DNA of 16,673 nucleotides from JBCCRH01 sp039208045 (GTDB lineage: Bacteria; Bacteroidota; Bacteroidia; Chitinophagales; Saprospiraceae): assembly GCA_039208045.1 (NCBI GenBank), contig JBCCRH010000078.1:1-16673 (forward strand), read 5' to 3'. Below the pieces are notes generated by a model, which worked only from the letters and a program-made list of their open reading frames with translations, had not been told where the DNA came from and ran no database searches. The translations under genes and the position numbers were made by a program. Positions within the stretch are counted from its first letter, which is position 1. The number at the start of each line of letters is the position of its first letter. This document shows, one piece after another, positions 1 to 8,800 of the stretch.

Positions 1-1
1 G

Positions 2-448
2 TACGTTTCTACGGGCGAAATACTCGACGAACTGCTCTGCTATGGCTGGATTGATGGTATTCGGCGAAAGCTCGACCAGGATCGTACCATGCAGCTCCTC
101 TCGCCACGAAAGGTACAGCACTGGGCCAAAACGTACAAAGACCGCGCAGCGCGCCTCATCGAGGAAGGGCGCATGCAGCCCCCCGGCTTTCAATCCATTG
201 AAGCCTCCAAAGCCAATGGTCTCTGGAATTTCATGGATGATGTGGATGCGCTAATCAAACCCGATGACTTAGTTAAAGCCCTCGAAGCCCATCCCCCCGC
301 CCTAGAGCATTTCAATGCCTTTCCCGATTCTGTACAGCGCTTCACTCTCCGCTGGATCAAGCTAGCCAAACAAGCGAGCACGCGCGCCAAGCGCATCGAA
401 AAAACCGCAACATTAGCCGCTAACGGCAAAAAAATACCAGGCGTCTAA
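2..448 (+). CDS. YdeI/OmpD-associated family protein, 5' end outside window
   Basis: The reading frame is open from base 2 to the stop at 446-448, so the true start lies left of the window; the internal ATG at 89 is not the start. About 148 residues are visible. The stretch before that ATG encodes the family hallmark CYGWIDGIRRKLD, followed by MQLLSPRK and a basic, helical region (RAARLIEEGRM), the usual order in YdeI/OmpD-associated proteins. Family members are small cytoplasmic proteins; some are annotated as 'bacteriocin-protection' proteins, but the biochemical role is poorly established. The C-terminus is lysine- and arginine-rich. It converges on the azurin gene with only 4 bp between the two stop codons, so the two transcripts probably overlap at their 3' ends. 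Family call is firm; function is not. Confidence 0.85.
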   Translation, partial: YVSTGEILDELLCYGWIDGIRRKLDQDRTMQLLSPRKVQHWAKTYKDRAARLIEEGRMQPPGFQSIEASKANGLWNFMDDVDALIKPDDLVKALEAHPPALEHFNAFPDSVQRFTLRWIKLAKQASTRAKRIEKTATLAANGKKIPGV

Positions 449-452
449 CCCC

Positions 453-965
453 TTACTGCACTATAAATTTCCCTTGCATAATCCCATAGTGCCCCGGAAA
501 GCTACAGATATAATCGTAGGTACCCTTAGCAGGTGCATCAAAGGTAACACTGGTGCTCTCGCCACCCCCGATCATCTTAGTATAGGCAATCACTGCTTTG
601 CTCCCCCTAGGTATATACTCATTATCGGTTGCAGACATCGCTGCCAGGCCAAACTTCCCTAAGTCAGTCCCTGGCTTCAGCAAGACAAAATTATGGCCCA
701 TGGCCACCTTGCTCATTTGGCCCACATGCTTGAGCACCAGCTTCACGCGCTGCCCTGCCTGAACACTCAGCTCCTTCTTATTGTATTGCATCTGATCGTT
801 GGACTCTAGCTCCAAGGTAACATCTTCATCCCCAGCAGTAGACTCCTGCACCATAGCTACTTCGCTACCCATGGTAGTCGTGCCAGCGCCATCCGAAGCA
901 CCGCCACCGCAGCTCGTGAGAAACAAAATGGCAATCAAAAGAGGTAAAATAAATGCTCGTTTCAT
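453..965 (-). CDS. azurin-type blue copper lipoprotein
   Basis: Type 1 copper (cupredoxin) electron carrier. I place the start at the ATG at 963-965 because MKRAFILPLLIAILFLTSC from there is a compact lipoprotein signal (lipobox LTSC, Cys as residue 19). An in-frame ATG at 984-986 would add seven residues before it. The mature protein has an acidic, Gly/Ser/Thr-rich linker and then the cupredoxin fold. Copper ligands are visible: His in MGHNF, and the C-terminal loop CSFPGHYGIM, giving Cys, His (+5) and Met (+4) with azurin spacing. In azurins this protein shuttles electrons between periplasmic redox partners; the lipid anchor here suggests a membrane-tethered carrier. No redox partner gene is adjacent. 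The gene stands alone on this strand, with 85 bp before the next minus-strand gene. Confidence 0.93.
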   Translation of the reverse strand: MKRAFILPLLIAILFLTSCGGGASDGAGTTTMGSEVAMVQESTAGDEDVTLELESNDQMQYNKKELSVQAGQRVKLVLKHVGQMSKVAMGHNFVLLKPGTDLGKFGLAAMSATDNEYIPRGSKAVIAYTKMIGGGESTSVTFDAPAKGTYDYICSFPGHYGIMQGKFIVQ

Positions 966-1050
966 AAGTATTTGTGATTTATCCATGCTAACTCTTCCGG
1001 TTCTAATGCTTCATAGCCCAAATTGTTCTATGATTAGAAGAAGTATCTTC

Positions 1051-1749
1051 TTATCCTCCCTCTATCTCTTGCGCAATCCGCTCCGCAATATCTTGTACTT
1101 TCTGTTTGGTCTCCTTATAGGATCTGAGGATAAATGCTCTATCAAACTGTATTTTCCTCAAATAAGATAAGAGAAGCTTCTTCTCGTCGGCATCTATTTC
1201 AATTGGCGTATCTATTCCAACCACCTCCCCTCGTTTATTAAATTGCAAGTGAGGAGCTATTATAGCATTAAAATCTTTAAAATAGTTTTCTTCAAATTGC
1301 ATGGCATGATACTCCTCTTCCATGATTTTTAAGGCCCGATAGTCGTATTCATACAGCGAGATAATATCAAATCGTAGCGAGTCATTTTCTAGCAGCTCCA
1401 GCCCTTTTGATTTTAGCGTCTCATAGCCCGAATTATTCTGTAGAATGAAAAAATCCCGAGTCACGCCAATATAGTATCGAAATAAAGAATCATAATCTAC
1501 TTCTTCTTGATCCAAAATTCTTCGCCAATACTTGCAAGCCTTTATCCCCTGCTCATGGCCATACATATTAATGTTAATGTCATCCAAGTCCTTTTGTAAA
1601 CCATTCCCAATCTCGGTCAATATTTTAGTCGCCGCTTTGTGATCCCTGCTATTTTCTCCCCAATTATTCAGCGCAAAAGCAGCGATCACAGCAATGAAGA
1701 TGGAAATAAATTCCATCGCGTATTTTCCCCAGTTTGTTTTTTGCTTCAT
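1051..1749 (-). CDS. DUF6090-like single-span membrane protein
   Basis: A 232-residue protein with one N-terminal transmembrane segment (about residues 11-28, MEFISIFIAVIAAFALNNW) followed by a mostly helical, charged soluble region. The hydrophobic segment ending in Ala-Leu-Asn-Asn-Trp-Gly-Glu resembles the 'ALQINNWNE' signature of the Bacteroidota DUF6090 family, whose function is unknown. Residues 35-150 are rich in Leu, Asp, Glu and Tyr and look like a helical bundle. No catalytic motif is visible. It stands alone; neighbours on the same strand are 85 bp downstream (azurin) and 162 bp upstream (AAA ATPase). Composition is AT-rich, like the ATPase gene. The family call rests on the N-terminal signature only. 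Confidence 0.6.
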   Translation of the reverse strand: MKQKTNWGKYAMEFISIFIAVIAAFALNNWGENSRDHKAATKILTEIGNGLQKDLDDININMYGHEQGIKACKYWRRILDQEEVDYDSLFRYYIGVTRDFFILQNNSGYETLKSKGLELLENDSLRFDIISLYEYDYRALKIMEEEYHAMQFEENYFKDFNAIIAPHLQFNKRGEVVGIDTPIEIDADEKKLLLSYLRKIQFDRAFILRSYKETKQKVQDIAERIAQEIEGG

Positions 1750-1825
1750 ACTACCTGTTATTTACTCTATCTTTTTCAGCCTTTCAGCTATCGAATTGAC
1801 CAGTTCAAAACTTGGCCCGTGCTAA

Positions 1826-1842
1826 ATGGATTTGTAATCCAT
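1826..1842. repeat. 17-nt REP-like palindrome (diverged copy A)
   Basis: ATGGATT-TGT-AATCCAT is a perfect 7-bp inverted repeat with a 3-nt loop, in the gap between the DUF6090 and ATPase genes. A GGCC on each side (1814-1817 and 1845-1848) can extend the stem. A second copy with the same core (GGATTTG.AATCC) lies at 15107-15123, with related flanks (CGTGCTAA / CAAGCACCA on the left). Two diverged copies in one window suggest a dispersed REP-type element rather than a gene-specific operator. Confidence 0.55.
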
Positions 1843-1911
1843 GTGGCCCTGAAACTTATTTTTGTTACACAATAAATTAGTTTCTACTATCAAATTCTAG
1901 TTCAATTCGAT

Positions 1912-2982
1912 TCAATCAATTACTGGTTGAGCGCCAGATATGATATTTTTTCGCCAAAGATCCCCTAGTGAGTACTCATTCAGCCAGTATTCTAATTCGC
2001 TTTTACTAAGCTTATTAAAAACTGATGCCCCATGCTTTTGATCAACAGTTATGATATCTTCAGGGGAAAAATAACTGATTAAATCGGACGACTGCGTAGC
2101 TAAAATAATCTTGCACCCTCTTGTACTTGCACTTTTTATAAGGCCAGCTAATTTTGCAATTGCAAAAGGATGTAAGCCCAATTCTGGTTCATCAATAATG
2201 ATAGCTTGTGGTAAGTTTGGTTGTAGAAATAGCGTTGTTAGCGCAATAAATCTTAGCGTTCCATCCGATAAGTCCCTCGTCCCAAATACTAGGTTGCCTG
2301 ACTTATCTTGCCATTGTAGCTGAATATACCCCTCCCGATTTGCTTCAAGATAAAAATCGGAAAAAAATGGAGCGATACTTTGTATAGTTTTGATAATTCT
2401 CTTGTAAGCGAATTTGTGTTTCTCTCTAATATGATAGAGATAAGCAGCAAGGTTTTGCCCATCTTCATAAAGGAAATGAATGTCATTTTCAATATTACTC
2501 AACGAATTAAAAGGCGACTGCCTACCAGTATCTTGGAAGTGATAGAGCCTGAGATTCCCCAAATATTTTTTAATAGATGTAGCTTCAGCCCTAGCATCTA
2601 GCTTAACAGATGATTCTGTGGAAAATCTAGCAAGTGACCAATCCTCTTTTTCGCTACTCAAGCGTTCATTTGTGAATACAAACCCGGATTCTCCTGGTTT
2701 CATACTGAACCAATAACCATTTTTACGATTCCCATTATTAATCGAAATTTCTCCAGTAATAGATGCAGTAACTTTTCTCCCTTGAAATAGGAACTTCTCT
2801 ACTCCCCCATTCAGGCTCACATACTGTGCTAGATTTTGATGATATAGATTATTTAAGAATTTAAAGAAGCTTACGAAGTTACTTTTTCCTGAACCATTCG
2901 CCCCAATCAGAATATTTACTGATGATAAAGCAAGATCCAGCGATTTTATTGACTTGTAGCCCTTTATCTTTATATGATCCAT
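1912..2982 (-). CDS. AAA family ATPase (RecF/OLD-like, AAA_21 type)
   Basis: A 356-residue ABC/SMC-class ATPase of the kind found in OLD-like and other defence or repair systems. Walker A is GANGSGKS (residues 27-34), the signature motif is LSDGT (238-242), Walker B is IIIDEPELGLHP (261-272), and a TQS switch follows at 296-298. The C-terminal end (SLGDLWRKNIISG) is typical of this small-ATPase family. Such genes are commonly followed by a DUF4276/TOPRIM-like partner. Here nothing coding follows for 162 bp and the next gene is DUF6090-like, so the ATPase looks solitary. It carries no nuclease domain of its own. Composition is distinctly AT-rich, which would fit recent transfer. Substrate (DNA ends, for example) is unknown. 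Confidence 0.85.
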   Translation of the reverse strand: MDHIKIKGYKSIKSLDLALSSVNILIGANGSGKSNFVSFFKFLNNLYHQNLAQYVSLNGGVEKFLFQGRKVTASITGEISINNGNRKNGYWFSMKPGESGFVFTNERLSSEKEDWSLARFSTESSVKLDARAEATSIKKYLGNLRLYHFQDTGRQSPFNSLSNIENDIHFLYEDGQNLAAYLYHIREKHKFAYKRIIKTIQSIAPFFSDFYLEANREGYIQLQWQDKSGNLVFGTRDLSDGTLRFIALTTLFLQPNLPQAIIIDEPELGLHPFAIAKLAGLIKSASTRGCKIILATQSSDLISYFSPEDIITVDQKHGASVFNKLSKSELEYWLNEYSLGDLWRKNIISGAQPVID

Positions 2983-3080
2983 ACACTCATCTTATTTTCA
3001 AAATCAAATTACTAAAAATAGTAAGACGGTTCGATAAAAGTTTCCATTTATACTTCACAATCAATAATGGTGTGTTAGAA

Positions 3081-4025
3081 TTAGTTATTTAATTCGAGTG
3101 CCCCGATTATTTTATTGACTAATTCAAAACTTGGATGCTCTTCGTCTGCCAATACAGCGCTCACCCTTTCTTTAAAAGAAGCTTGTTCTACTTGTCCTTG
3201 TCCCACGCACGCAAGCAAATAATAAGCAGTAACCTCATCTGCTAATGCAGGATCATTCGCATCTAAAATAGTTTGAAATGCTGCCTTTGCTTCCTCAAAT
3301 TCTTGTAAGCTTAAGTGGGCATGACCCAACATCTCCAAAGCTTTAAGACTGATATTTTCTTGTTCTTTCAGCAGTTGGATAGCTACTCCAAACTGCTTAT
3401 TGTCAAAGTTATCTTGAATCTGTTGCAAAACTTCCTGATTCCCACTTCGCATAGCAAGCTGCATTGGAGGAGTAGCATATACGTTATTCACAATAGCCAG
3501 ATAATCTCGAGAGCTGTCCTCTTGTTGTCCTTCTTTAGCAATAGGTCCTGTTGACTCTTTTTTATTTGGCGCTTGCTCTAATTCTTCTACCTCGCTCGGC
3601 GCGGCTTTTTCTTTGGTATCCATAGCCGGGCGCTCAATGGGTGCTACTTCTATTGGCACTTCTACTGAGGTCTTTTCTAGTTGATTATCAGGCGCTTGTT
3701 CTTTATCTGAGAATAATAGGTAGGCCGCAATAGCAAGCAACCCCACCAGCAGCACCCCCATGAATAGCCATCGGCTATTGTCCTTTTGAGGAGTAGGAGT
3801 AGCTGTAGCGGGGGCCTGTCCTTCATCAAGCCATGCCTTAAACTGCTGCTTGGTTTCCTCCGCTATTAATAGCTCCATAGCATCGTGTTCTACCCTATGT
3901 AGCTCCACCTCTTTGACTAGTTCTACATTGGTACTAAGCTCCATTTCGAATGCTTCCCGTTCGTGCTCTGAAAGCTCATTTAGCAAGTACGCTTCTATTT
4001 TGTCGTAAGCATTATTTGGACTCAT
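3081..4025 (-). CDS. membrane anti-sigma factor with TPR-like periplasmic domain
   Basis: A 314-residue protein. Residues 1-70 match the cytoplasmic anti-sigma pattern (IEAYLLNELSEHEREAFE, then ELVKEVELHR), without the HxxxCxxC zinc motif of ZAS-type proteins. A transmembrane helix follows (about 86-105, LFMGVLLVGLLAIAAYLLF). After it come a Pro/Glu/Lys-rich linker (110-170) and a helical TPR-like domain (190-300) with repeat-like segments such as ALEMLGHAHLSLQEFEEAKAAF. The gene lies 10 bp downstream of the ECF sigma gene on the same strand, so the two are almost certainly co-transcribed. By analogy with known pairs it should hold the sigma factor at the membrane until a signal is received on the outer domain. 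That partnership is inferred from the order and the N-terminal pattern. Confidence 0.8.
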   Translation of the reverse strand: MSPNNAYDKIEAYLLNELSEHEREAFEMELSTNVELVKEVELHRVEHDAMELLIAEETKQQFKAWLDEGQAPATATPTPQKDNSRWLFMGVLLVGLLAIAAYLLFSDKEQAPDNQLEKTSVEVPIEVAPIERPAMDTKEKAAPSEVEELEQAPNKKESTGPIAKEGQQEDSSRDYLAIVNNVYATPPMQLAMRSGNQEVLQQIQDNFDNKQFGVAIQLLKEQENISLKALEMLGHAHLSLQEFEEAKAAFQTILDANDPALADEVTAYYLLACVGQGQVEQASFKERVSAVLADEEHPSFELVNKIIGALELNN

Positions 4026-4035
4026 CCACTGTCAT

Positions 4036-4644
4036 TTATGATTGCTTTCGAATCGTTACACCAAGTACCTCTGCGTAATTCGCATGCTGCTCCACAAAAG
4101 CTCTGAATTTTTGTCGGCAACGATAGGCTTCATTTTTAGCTACTTTGGCTGTCGCCAAATGCATAGCAGCAGCGATTTCTTCCATGCTGTGCTTCAGCTT
4201 ATACATCGTCAATATTTTTTTGCATCGTTCTCCAATATCTTCTAGAATAAGCTGAATCACCTTTATCCGCTCCTCTCCAATCAGTTGCACTTCGATATTT
4301 TCTTCCACTTCTTCCTGTGCTTCTACCGTGAGGGCCGTCGTGCGTTCATTCCATTGCTGGCGTTTGCGCAACCAAAGTCGTTTAGCAATGCCTTGAATGT
4401 ATCCTCCCAAAGTGCCGCTCCCCTCGTATCCTCCTTGGCGTACTCGGCGATCCACTAGAATGATAGCGTCCTGAAAAACATCTTCTGCATCTTGCTTATT
4501 GCCCCCATTTTTAGTGATAAAGGCAATGATGTACTGCTTCAGCTGCGCATCCATATACAGCGTTTTCAAGGCCCGCGTACGCTCCTGAGCCGTTCCCTGA
4601 AGCTGAGCTGCCAACTGCGCATCTACCGATTCCGCTTTTTTCAT
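4036..4644 (-). CDS. ECF-type RNA polymerase sigma factor
   Basis: A 202-residue sigma-70 family protein. Region 2 is at about residues 31-100: helical YIIAFITKNGGNKQDAEDVF, then FQDAII, then the DNA-reading segment GGYIQGIAKRLWLRKRQ. Region 4 is at about 125-185, including the helix-turn-helix SMEEIAAAMHLATAKVAK. Regions 1.1 and 3 are absent, as expected for ECF factors, and the 30-residue N-terminal extension is somewhat long. The ATG used (4642-4644) lies inside an inverted-repeat arm of the divergent promoter region (4641-4650), so either the promoter is further upstream or translation starts later, for example at Met31. It is the first gene of a sigma/anti-sigma operon and is divergent from a barrel protein and a TPR-CHAT gene, a setting that suggests those are among its targets. 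Confidence 0.9.
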   Translation of the reverse strand: MKKAESVDAQLAAQLQGTAQERTRALKTLYMDAQLKQYIIAFITKNGGNKQDAEDVFQDAIILVDRRVRQGGYEGSGTLGGYIQGIAKRLWLRKRQQWNERTTALTVEAQEEVEENIEVQLIGEERIKVIQLILEDIGERCKKILTMYKLKHSMEEIAAAMHLATAKVAKNEAYRCRQKFRAFVEQHANYAEVLGVTIRKQS

Positions 4645-4770
4645 AAGTGCATCACATTATCAAAAGGTCATCAATAAGGTGTATATAGTTCTGCAATCCA
4701 AGATTTACATATGAAAATAAAAAAAATTGCCTTTTGTTGATGACCTTCTTGCACCTACCTGCACTTATGA
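4641..4770. promoter_or_regulatory. symmetric divergent promoter/operator region
   Basis: Nested perfect inverted repeats share one centre. The outer arms are TCATAAGTGC (4641-4650) and GCACTTATGA (4761-4770); the inner arms are AAGGTCATCAA (4664-4674) and TTGATGACCTT (4737-4747). The spacers between outer and inner arms are 13 nt on both sides. Read outward, both directions therefore carry the same bipartite signal, TTGATGACCTT-N13-GCACTTATGA, once toward the sigma gene and once toward the barrel gene. This resembles a -35/-10 pair duplicated head-out, as expected for an autoregulated ECF sigma factor, but the left copy overlaps the annotated sigma start codon. A dimeric operator is the alternative. 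Confidence 0.55.
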
Positions 4771-4822
4771 TCAAACAACGAATAGAAAATTAATTCTTAA
4801 CTCCTTCTAAAAACGATTTATC

Positions 4823-5611
4823 ATGAAAAATGTACTTACATTTTTAGCCATTGCTATGTGTTTTACGCTACAAGCACAAGATCAGTTGATCCTAAAAAGT
4901 GGCGAAACCATCGCTGCAAAAGTATTGGAATTAGCGCCCCAACAGATCAAATACAAACGTTTTGATCACCTATCAGGCCCAACGATAGTCATTGCCCGGG
5001 CAGAGGTCTTTTTGATTAATTATGAAAATGGGAAGAGTGAGGTAATCAGTCCAGTTCAGCAAGCAGCTCCTACCGTGACCACAACGGTTCCAGAAGAAGC
5101 CCACTCTGATGATATTTATGTTGGACAAAAATCTTATGAAAGAACATCTACCAATTACTCCACTAACAGCATCCCCTATAATGAAGAGGAAGTACTCATA
5201 GCGGCAGGCGCTGCTGTCCCATTAGGTAGTTATTACTCTACAGGATTTTTCTTGAATGTAGAAGGCGACTGGTATCAGAGCCCCAACTTTGGTTTCACTT
5301 CTAGCTTTGGAGTAGCTTATAATAATTATAATGATCCTTATGAATATGAATCTGGTAATGCACTAGATCTTTTATCGCAGAGTGGTATTGTAGGCCGTAC
5401 CAATCCAGGTGTTTTCACCCTCTACGGTAAGGCGATGATCGGAGGCGTTTGGACTACTTACTCTGGCGATTTTGACGATACGCTTGGATTCACTCTAGGC
5501 GGCGGAGCTGGTTTTGTGATCAATGAGCAGATAGACTTGGGCTTGCGCTATTACAATATAGTGGGTACCGACTTTTCTCAGCTACAAATAGGACTAGGCT
5601 ATCGGTTCTAG
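4823..5611 (+). CDS. outer-membrane beta-barrel protein with N-terminal Bacteroidota domain
   Basis: A 262-residue exported protein. The signal peptide is residues 1-18 (MKNVLTFLAIAMCFTLQA, cleavage before QDQ). Residues 20-75 form a small beta-rich domain (LILKSGETIAAKVLELAP, then IKYKR, then VFLINYENGK) that recurs at the N-terminus of many Bacteroidota envelope proteins. A linker with Ser/Thr/Tyr follows. Residues about 120-262 show alternating aromatic and glycine-rich strands ending in IGLGYRF, with the terminal Phe typical of barrel proteins. Pore or receptor function is not indicated. It is the first rightward gene from the symmetric promoter region, 236 bp before the TPR-CHAT gene; the two may be co-regulated, though the long structured gap argues against simple coupling. 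Envelope location is well supported; the role is unknown. Confidence 0.8.
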   Translation: MKNVLTFLAIAMCFTLQAQDQLILKSGETIAAKVLELAPQQIKYKRFDHLSGPTIVIARAEVFLINYENGKSEVISPVQQAAPTVTTTVPEEAHSDDIYVGQKSYERTSTNYSTNSIPYNEEEVLIAAGAAVPLGSYYSTGFFLNVEGDWYQSPNFGFTSSFGVAYNNYNDPYEYESGNALDLLSQSGIVGRTNPGVFTLYGKAMIGGVWTTYSGDFDDTLGFTLGGGAGFVINEQIDLGLRYYNIVGTDFSQLQIGLGYRF

Positions 5612-5625
5612 CTTAGCTACATACA

Positions 5626-5696
5626 ACTTATCTAGTTTTTCCAATTGTAGTCCGTTTTCAGTTAACTGCTCAGTCAGCGGACAAAAGTAGATAAGT
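5626..5696 (+). other. structured intergenic stem-loop region
   Basis: The 236-bp gap between the barrel and TPR-CHAT genes holds ACTTATCTA (5626-5634) paired with TAGATAAGT (5688-5696), GTCCG (5650-5654) paired with CGGAC (5678-5682), and the perfect 10-bp palindrome CAGTTAACTG (5659-5668), roughly concentric. It could be a terminator, attenuator or transcript-processing structure. There is no T-run directly after it, so it is not a classical intrinsic terminator. Further right, AAAGAAAT and ATTTCTTT plus TGCGC and GCGCA form smaller inverted repeats before the CHAT start. Confidence 0.35.
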
Positions 5697-5847
5697 ACAT
5701 TTTCAAAAGTGGGGAGTTCGCGGAGGGCTTCTCATTTTTCGCACTATACAACAATATTCTTTTGGTATACACTGAAAGAAATATTGGCCTGCGCTGGATT
5801 TCTTTGCGCAATCTAGTATTTTTATCTAAACGAAAATTCACCCCCTC

Positions 5848-8800
5848 ATGAAGACGATTTTTTCTTTACTGGTTTTTTGGTGCTTGTTGTTTAGTTTCAA
5901 TACGCTTGCAGCGCAGGAAGAGTTGGTGGAAGTGGATACGGCCCTGGCGAGGCAGTACTTGGAGGAGGGAAAAAAATTAGTAAAAAAGAAGCAATTCGAA
6001 GCTGCAATTACAGAACAGAAAAAGGCTTTAGCCATTATTGAAAATTCATTTGGGAAACAACATCCTAGAACAGCTTTAGCCCACAAAGATATAGCACTGA
6101 CTTATGAACTTCGAGGAGATTTTCAAAAAGCAATTGACCATTATTTAACGGGATCGAATATTCAAATATACAACCTTGGTGAGAAAAGTATTGAAGTATC
6201 TGATACTTACCAAGATATTGGAGCTACTTACGAATATTTAAGTAAAATTGATGAAGCAATAAAATATAAAAAGAAGTCCCTGGCAATAAGATTAGCTATT
6301 CTACCGAAAATGCACATTAAAGTTAGTCATGCATATAATAACCTAGGGTATGCATTATACTTAAATGGAGAGTATCATCAGGCCAAAAAAAATTATGAAT
6401 ATGGATTATATATAAAACAGAATCTTTTTGAAGAGAATCATCCCGAACTCACTATCTGCTTTAAAAACATAGCAAATACGTATTCTGCCCTGTCGATGCC
6501 TGACTCAGCCATTTTTTATTTTAATCTGGCACTAGAATCTAGCTTAGCCTATCACGAAAGACCAACTCTTGGCGTCGCAAGACTTTACCAGGATTTAGGA
6601 GCCTACTATTACACTATTGGCCATTACAAAAATGCACAGCAATTCACCCAAAAGTCATTAGATATTAGTATTGAGTACCTTGGAAGTATGCATCCAGATG
6701 TAGGAGATGTTCTTACAAATATGGGGGCTATACATTTCGCCACATCTGAATATGAAAATGCCTTTAAAGCCATGTCTAAATCACTAATGATTCAGATTGA
6801 TAAGTTAGGTTCTGAGAAAAACTATAGAATAGCAGGATTATACATGAGCTTAAGTACTATACTTCTTGCAACTAATAAAGATGAACCTGCTATAGAACTC
6901 TGCAAGAAAGCATTAAAAATATACAAGGAAACGCTTGGAAATTCGCACCCTGCCATCGCCCTTTGCTACAGTCAATTGGGAAGGACTTTTTTAAAATTAA
7001 AAAATTACTCGAGTGCCTATAACTACTTTCAAAAATCACTAAGAATCAGAACTGAAAACCTGGGAGAAAACCATATTGATGTTGGTCAATCTTATTACCA
7101 ATTAGGGACATATTTTTTAGAACAAGACTCAATTAATAGCGCAATTTCATTTCTGGAGAAAGCTCTAAGCATACATAAGGGAATCAATGAAGAAGGCATA
7201 ACTGCGCTAATGCCTTCCATATACCAGTTTCTAGCTCATGCTTATTCACTGCAACAAAATCATCAAACTGCTGATTCCATATATTTTGAAGCGCTTAAAT
7301 CCACAGGTTATCAAGAGAGAGCTTCATTTGATAATATTAGCTTAATCACAGAATTAATTGATATACTAAAATTTCACTCTAACTTTTATAGAGAGTTGTA
7401 TCATCAAAGTAAGTTAAAAGAAAATTTGTATAAATCATATCTACAAGGAAATCAAGCATTATCAGCTACAAACTATCAATTCAAAGAAATCTCCCCCTCA
7501 TCGCAGGCTGTAAAATCACAATATGCTAAGACTATTTATGAAATGATGGTACTAACGAATAATCTCCTCTATCAAACCACCGACTCATCCCACTACCAAA
7601 CCGAAGCCTTCACCTTCGCCGAACGCTCTAAAGCCCTGCTCCTCTACCAAGCCATGCAAGAATCCCAAGCCCTCCAATACGCCGGCATCCCCGATAGCCT
7701 GCTTCAAAAAGAATACGACCTGCGCGTCAACATTAGCTATTACGACCAAAAGCGCCAGGAGGCATTTAGTAGGGGCCTGGTAGAGACCGATAGTATGGTA
7801 CTCGACATCAGCAGTACCTTGTTTGACCTCAACCAAACCTATGATAGCTTAAAAACGCTTTTTGAAACGCAATACCCGCAGTATTATCAGCTCAAATATG
7901 ATTTGAGTACGGTCGATGTAGCGGAGGTGCAGCAAAGCTTGTTAGCTTCTGACCAGACGATGTTGGAATACTTTGTGGGGGATAGCTCCATTTTTGTGTT
8001 TACCATCAATCAAGAAGATTATGAAATAGTGGAAATCAAAAAAGATTTTCCACTGAACGAGTGGGTCGATCAGATGCGGAAAGGGATGTATGCTCAGTTT
8101 GGAGAAGTGCAAGGGGCCGATTCGCTTTACGCGAATAGCACCTACAGTGCTAACCAATATGCCGAGGCGGCTTTTCAGCTCTACGACAAACTCCTTGCGC
8201 CTGTAGCGCCAAAACTAAAGCAACGCGTACTCATTATCCCAGATGGGGTGCTTGGGTACATTCCATTCCAAGCCCTCCTCACGAAACCACCCCAAAAGGC
8301 GTATCGCTACCATCAGCATGCCTATTTTGGCTCCGACCACCCCATCAGCTACTCTTACTCCGCTACGCTTTGGAAGGAAATGAGGCAGAAAGAGCATCAG
8401 CAAAAACCTCAAAAATCAGTATTGGCTGTAGCTCCTTACTATGACGGTACGCTGTACACCTTAGATTCCCTTTACCTAGAAGAACTGGAAGCCTTAGGTA
8501 TTCAGGAAGACCTACAAACCCGTACTGCCTTCGCACCACTCAAATACTCTGGCGAAGAAGCCTTCTTTGCGAGCGAACTTTGGGAGGGCGACTACCTAGA
8601 TCAAGCAGCCGCAACAGAAGCACAGTTTATGCAACGGGCTAAAGACTACCGCATCCTCCACCTAGCTACGCATGGCGAAGCCAATGATCAAATTGGGGAA
8701 TATGCTTTTCTAGCTTTTACAGAAATCCCCGATAGCCTAGAAAATGAGTTACTCTACGTAAAAGACATCTATAATCTATCACTCAATGCAGACTTAGTCA

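Noticed and set aside
1036..1051. AGAAGA-agta-TCTTCT hairpin at the end of the DUF6090-like gene as a terminator
   Set aside because: The stem is only 6 bp and AT-rich, overlaps the stop codon and has no T-run after it.
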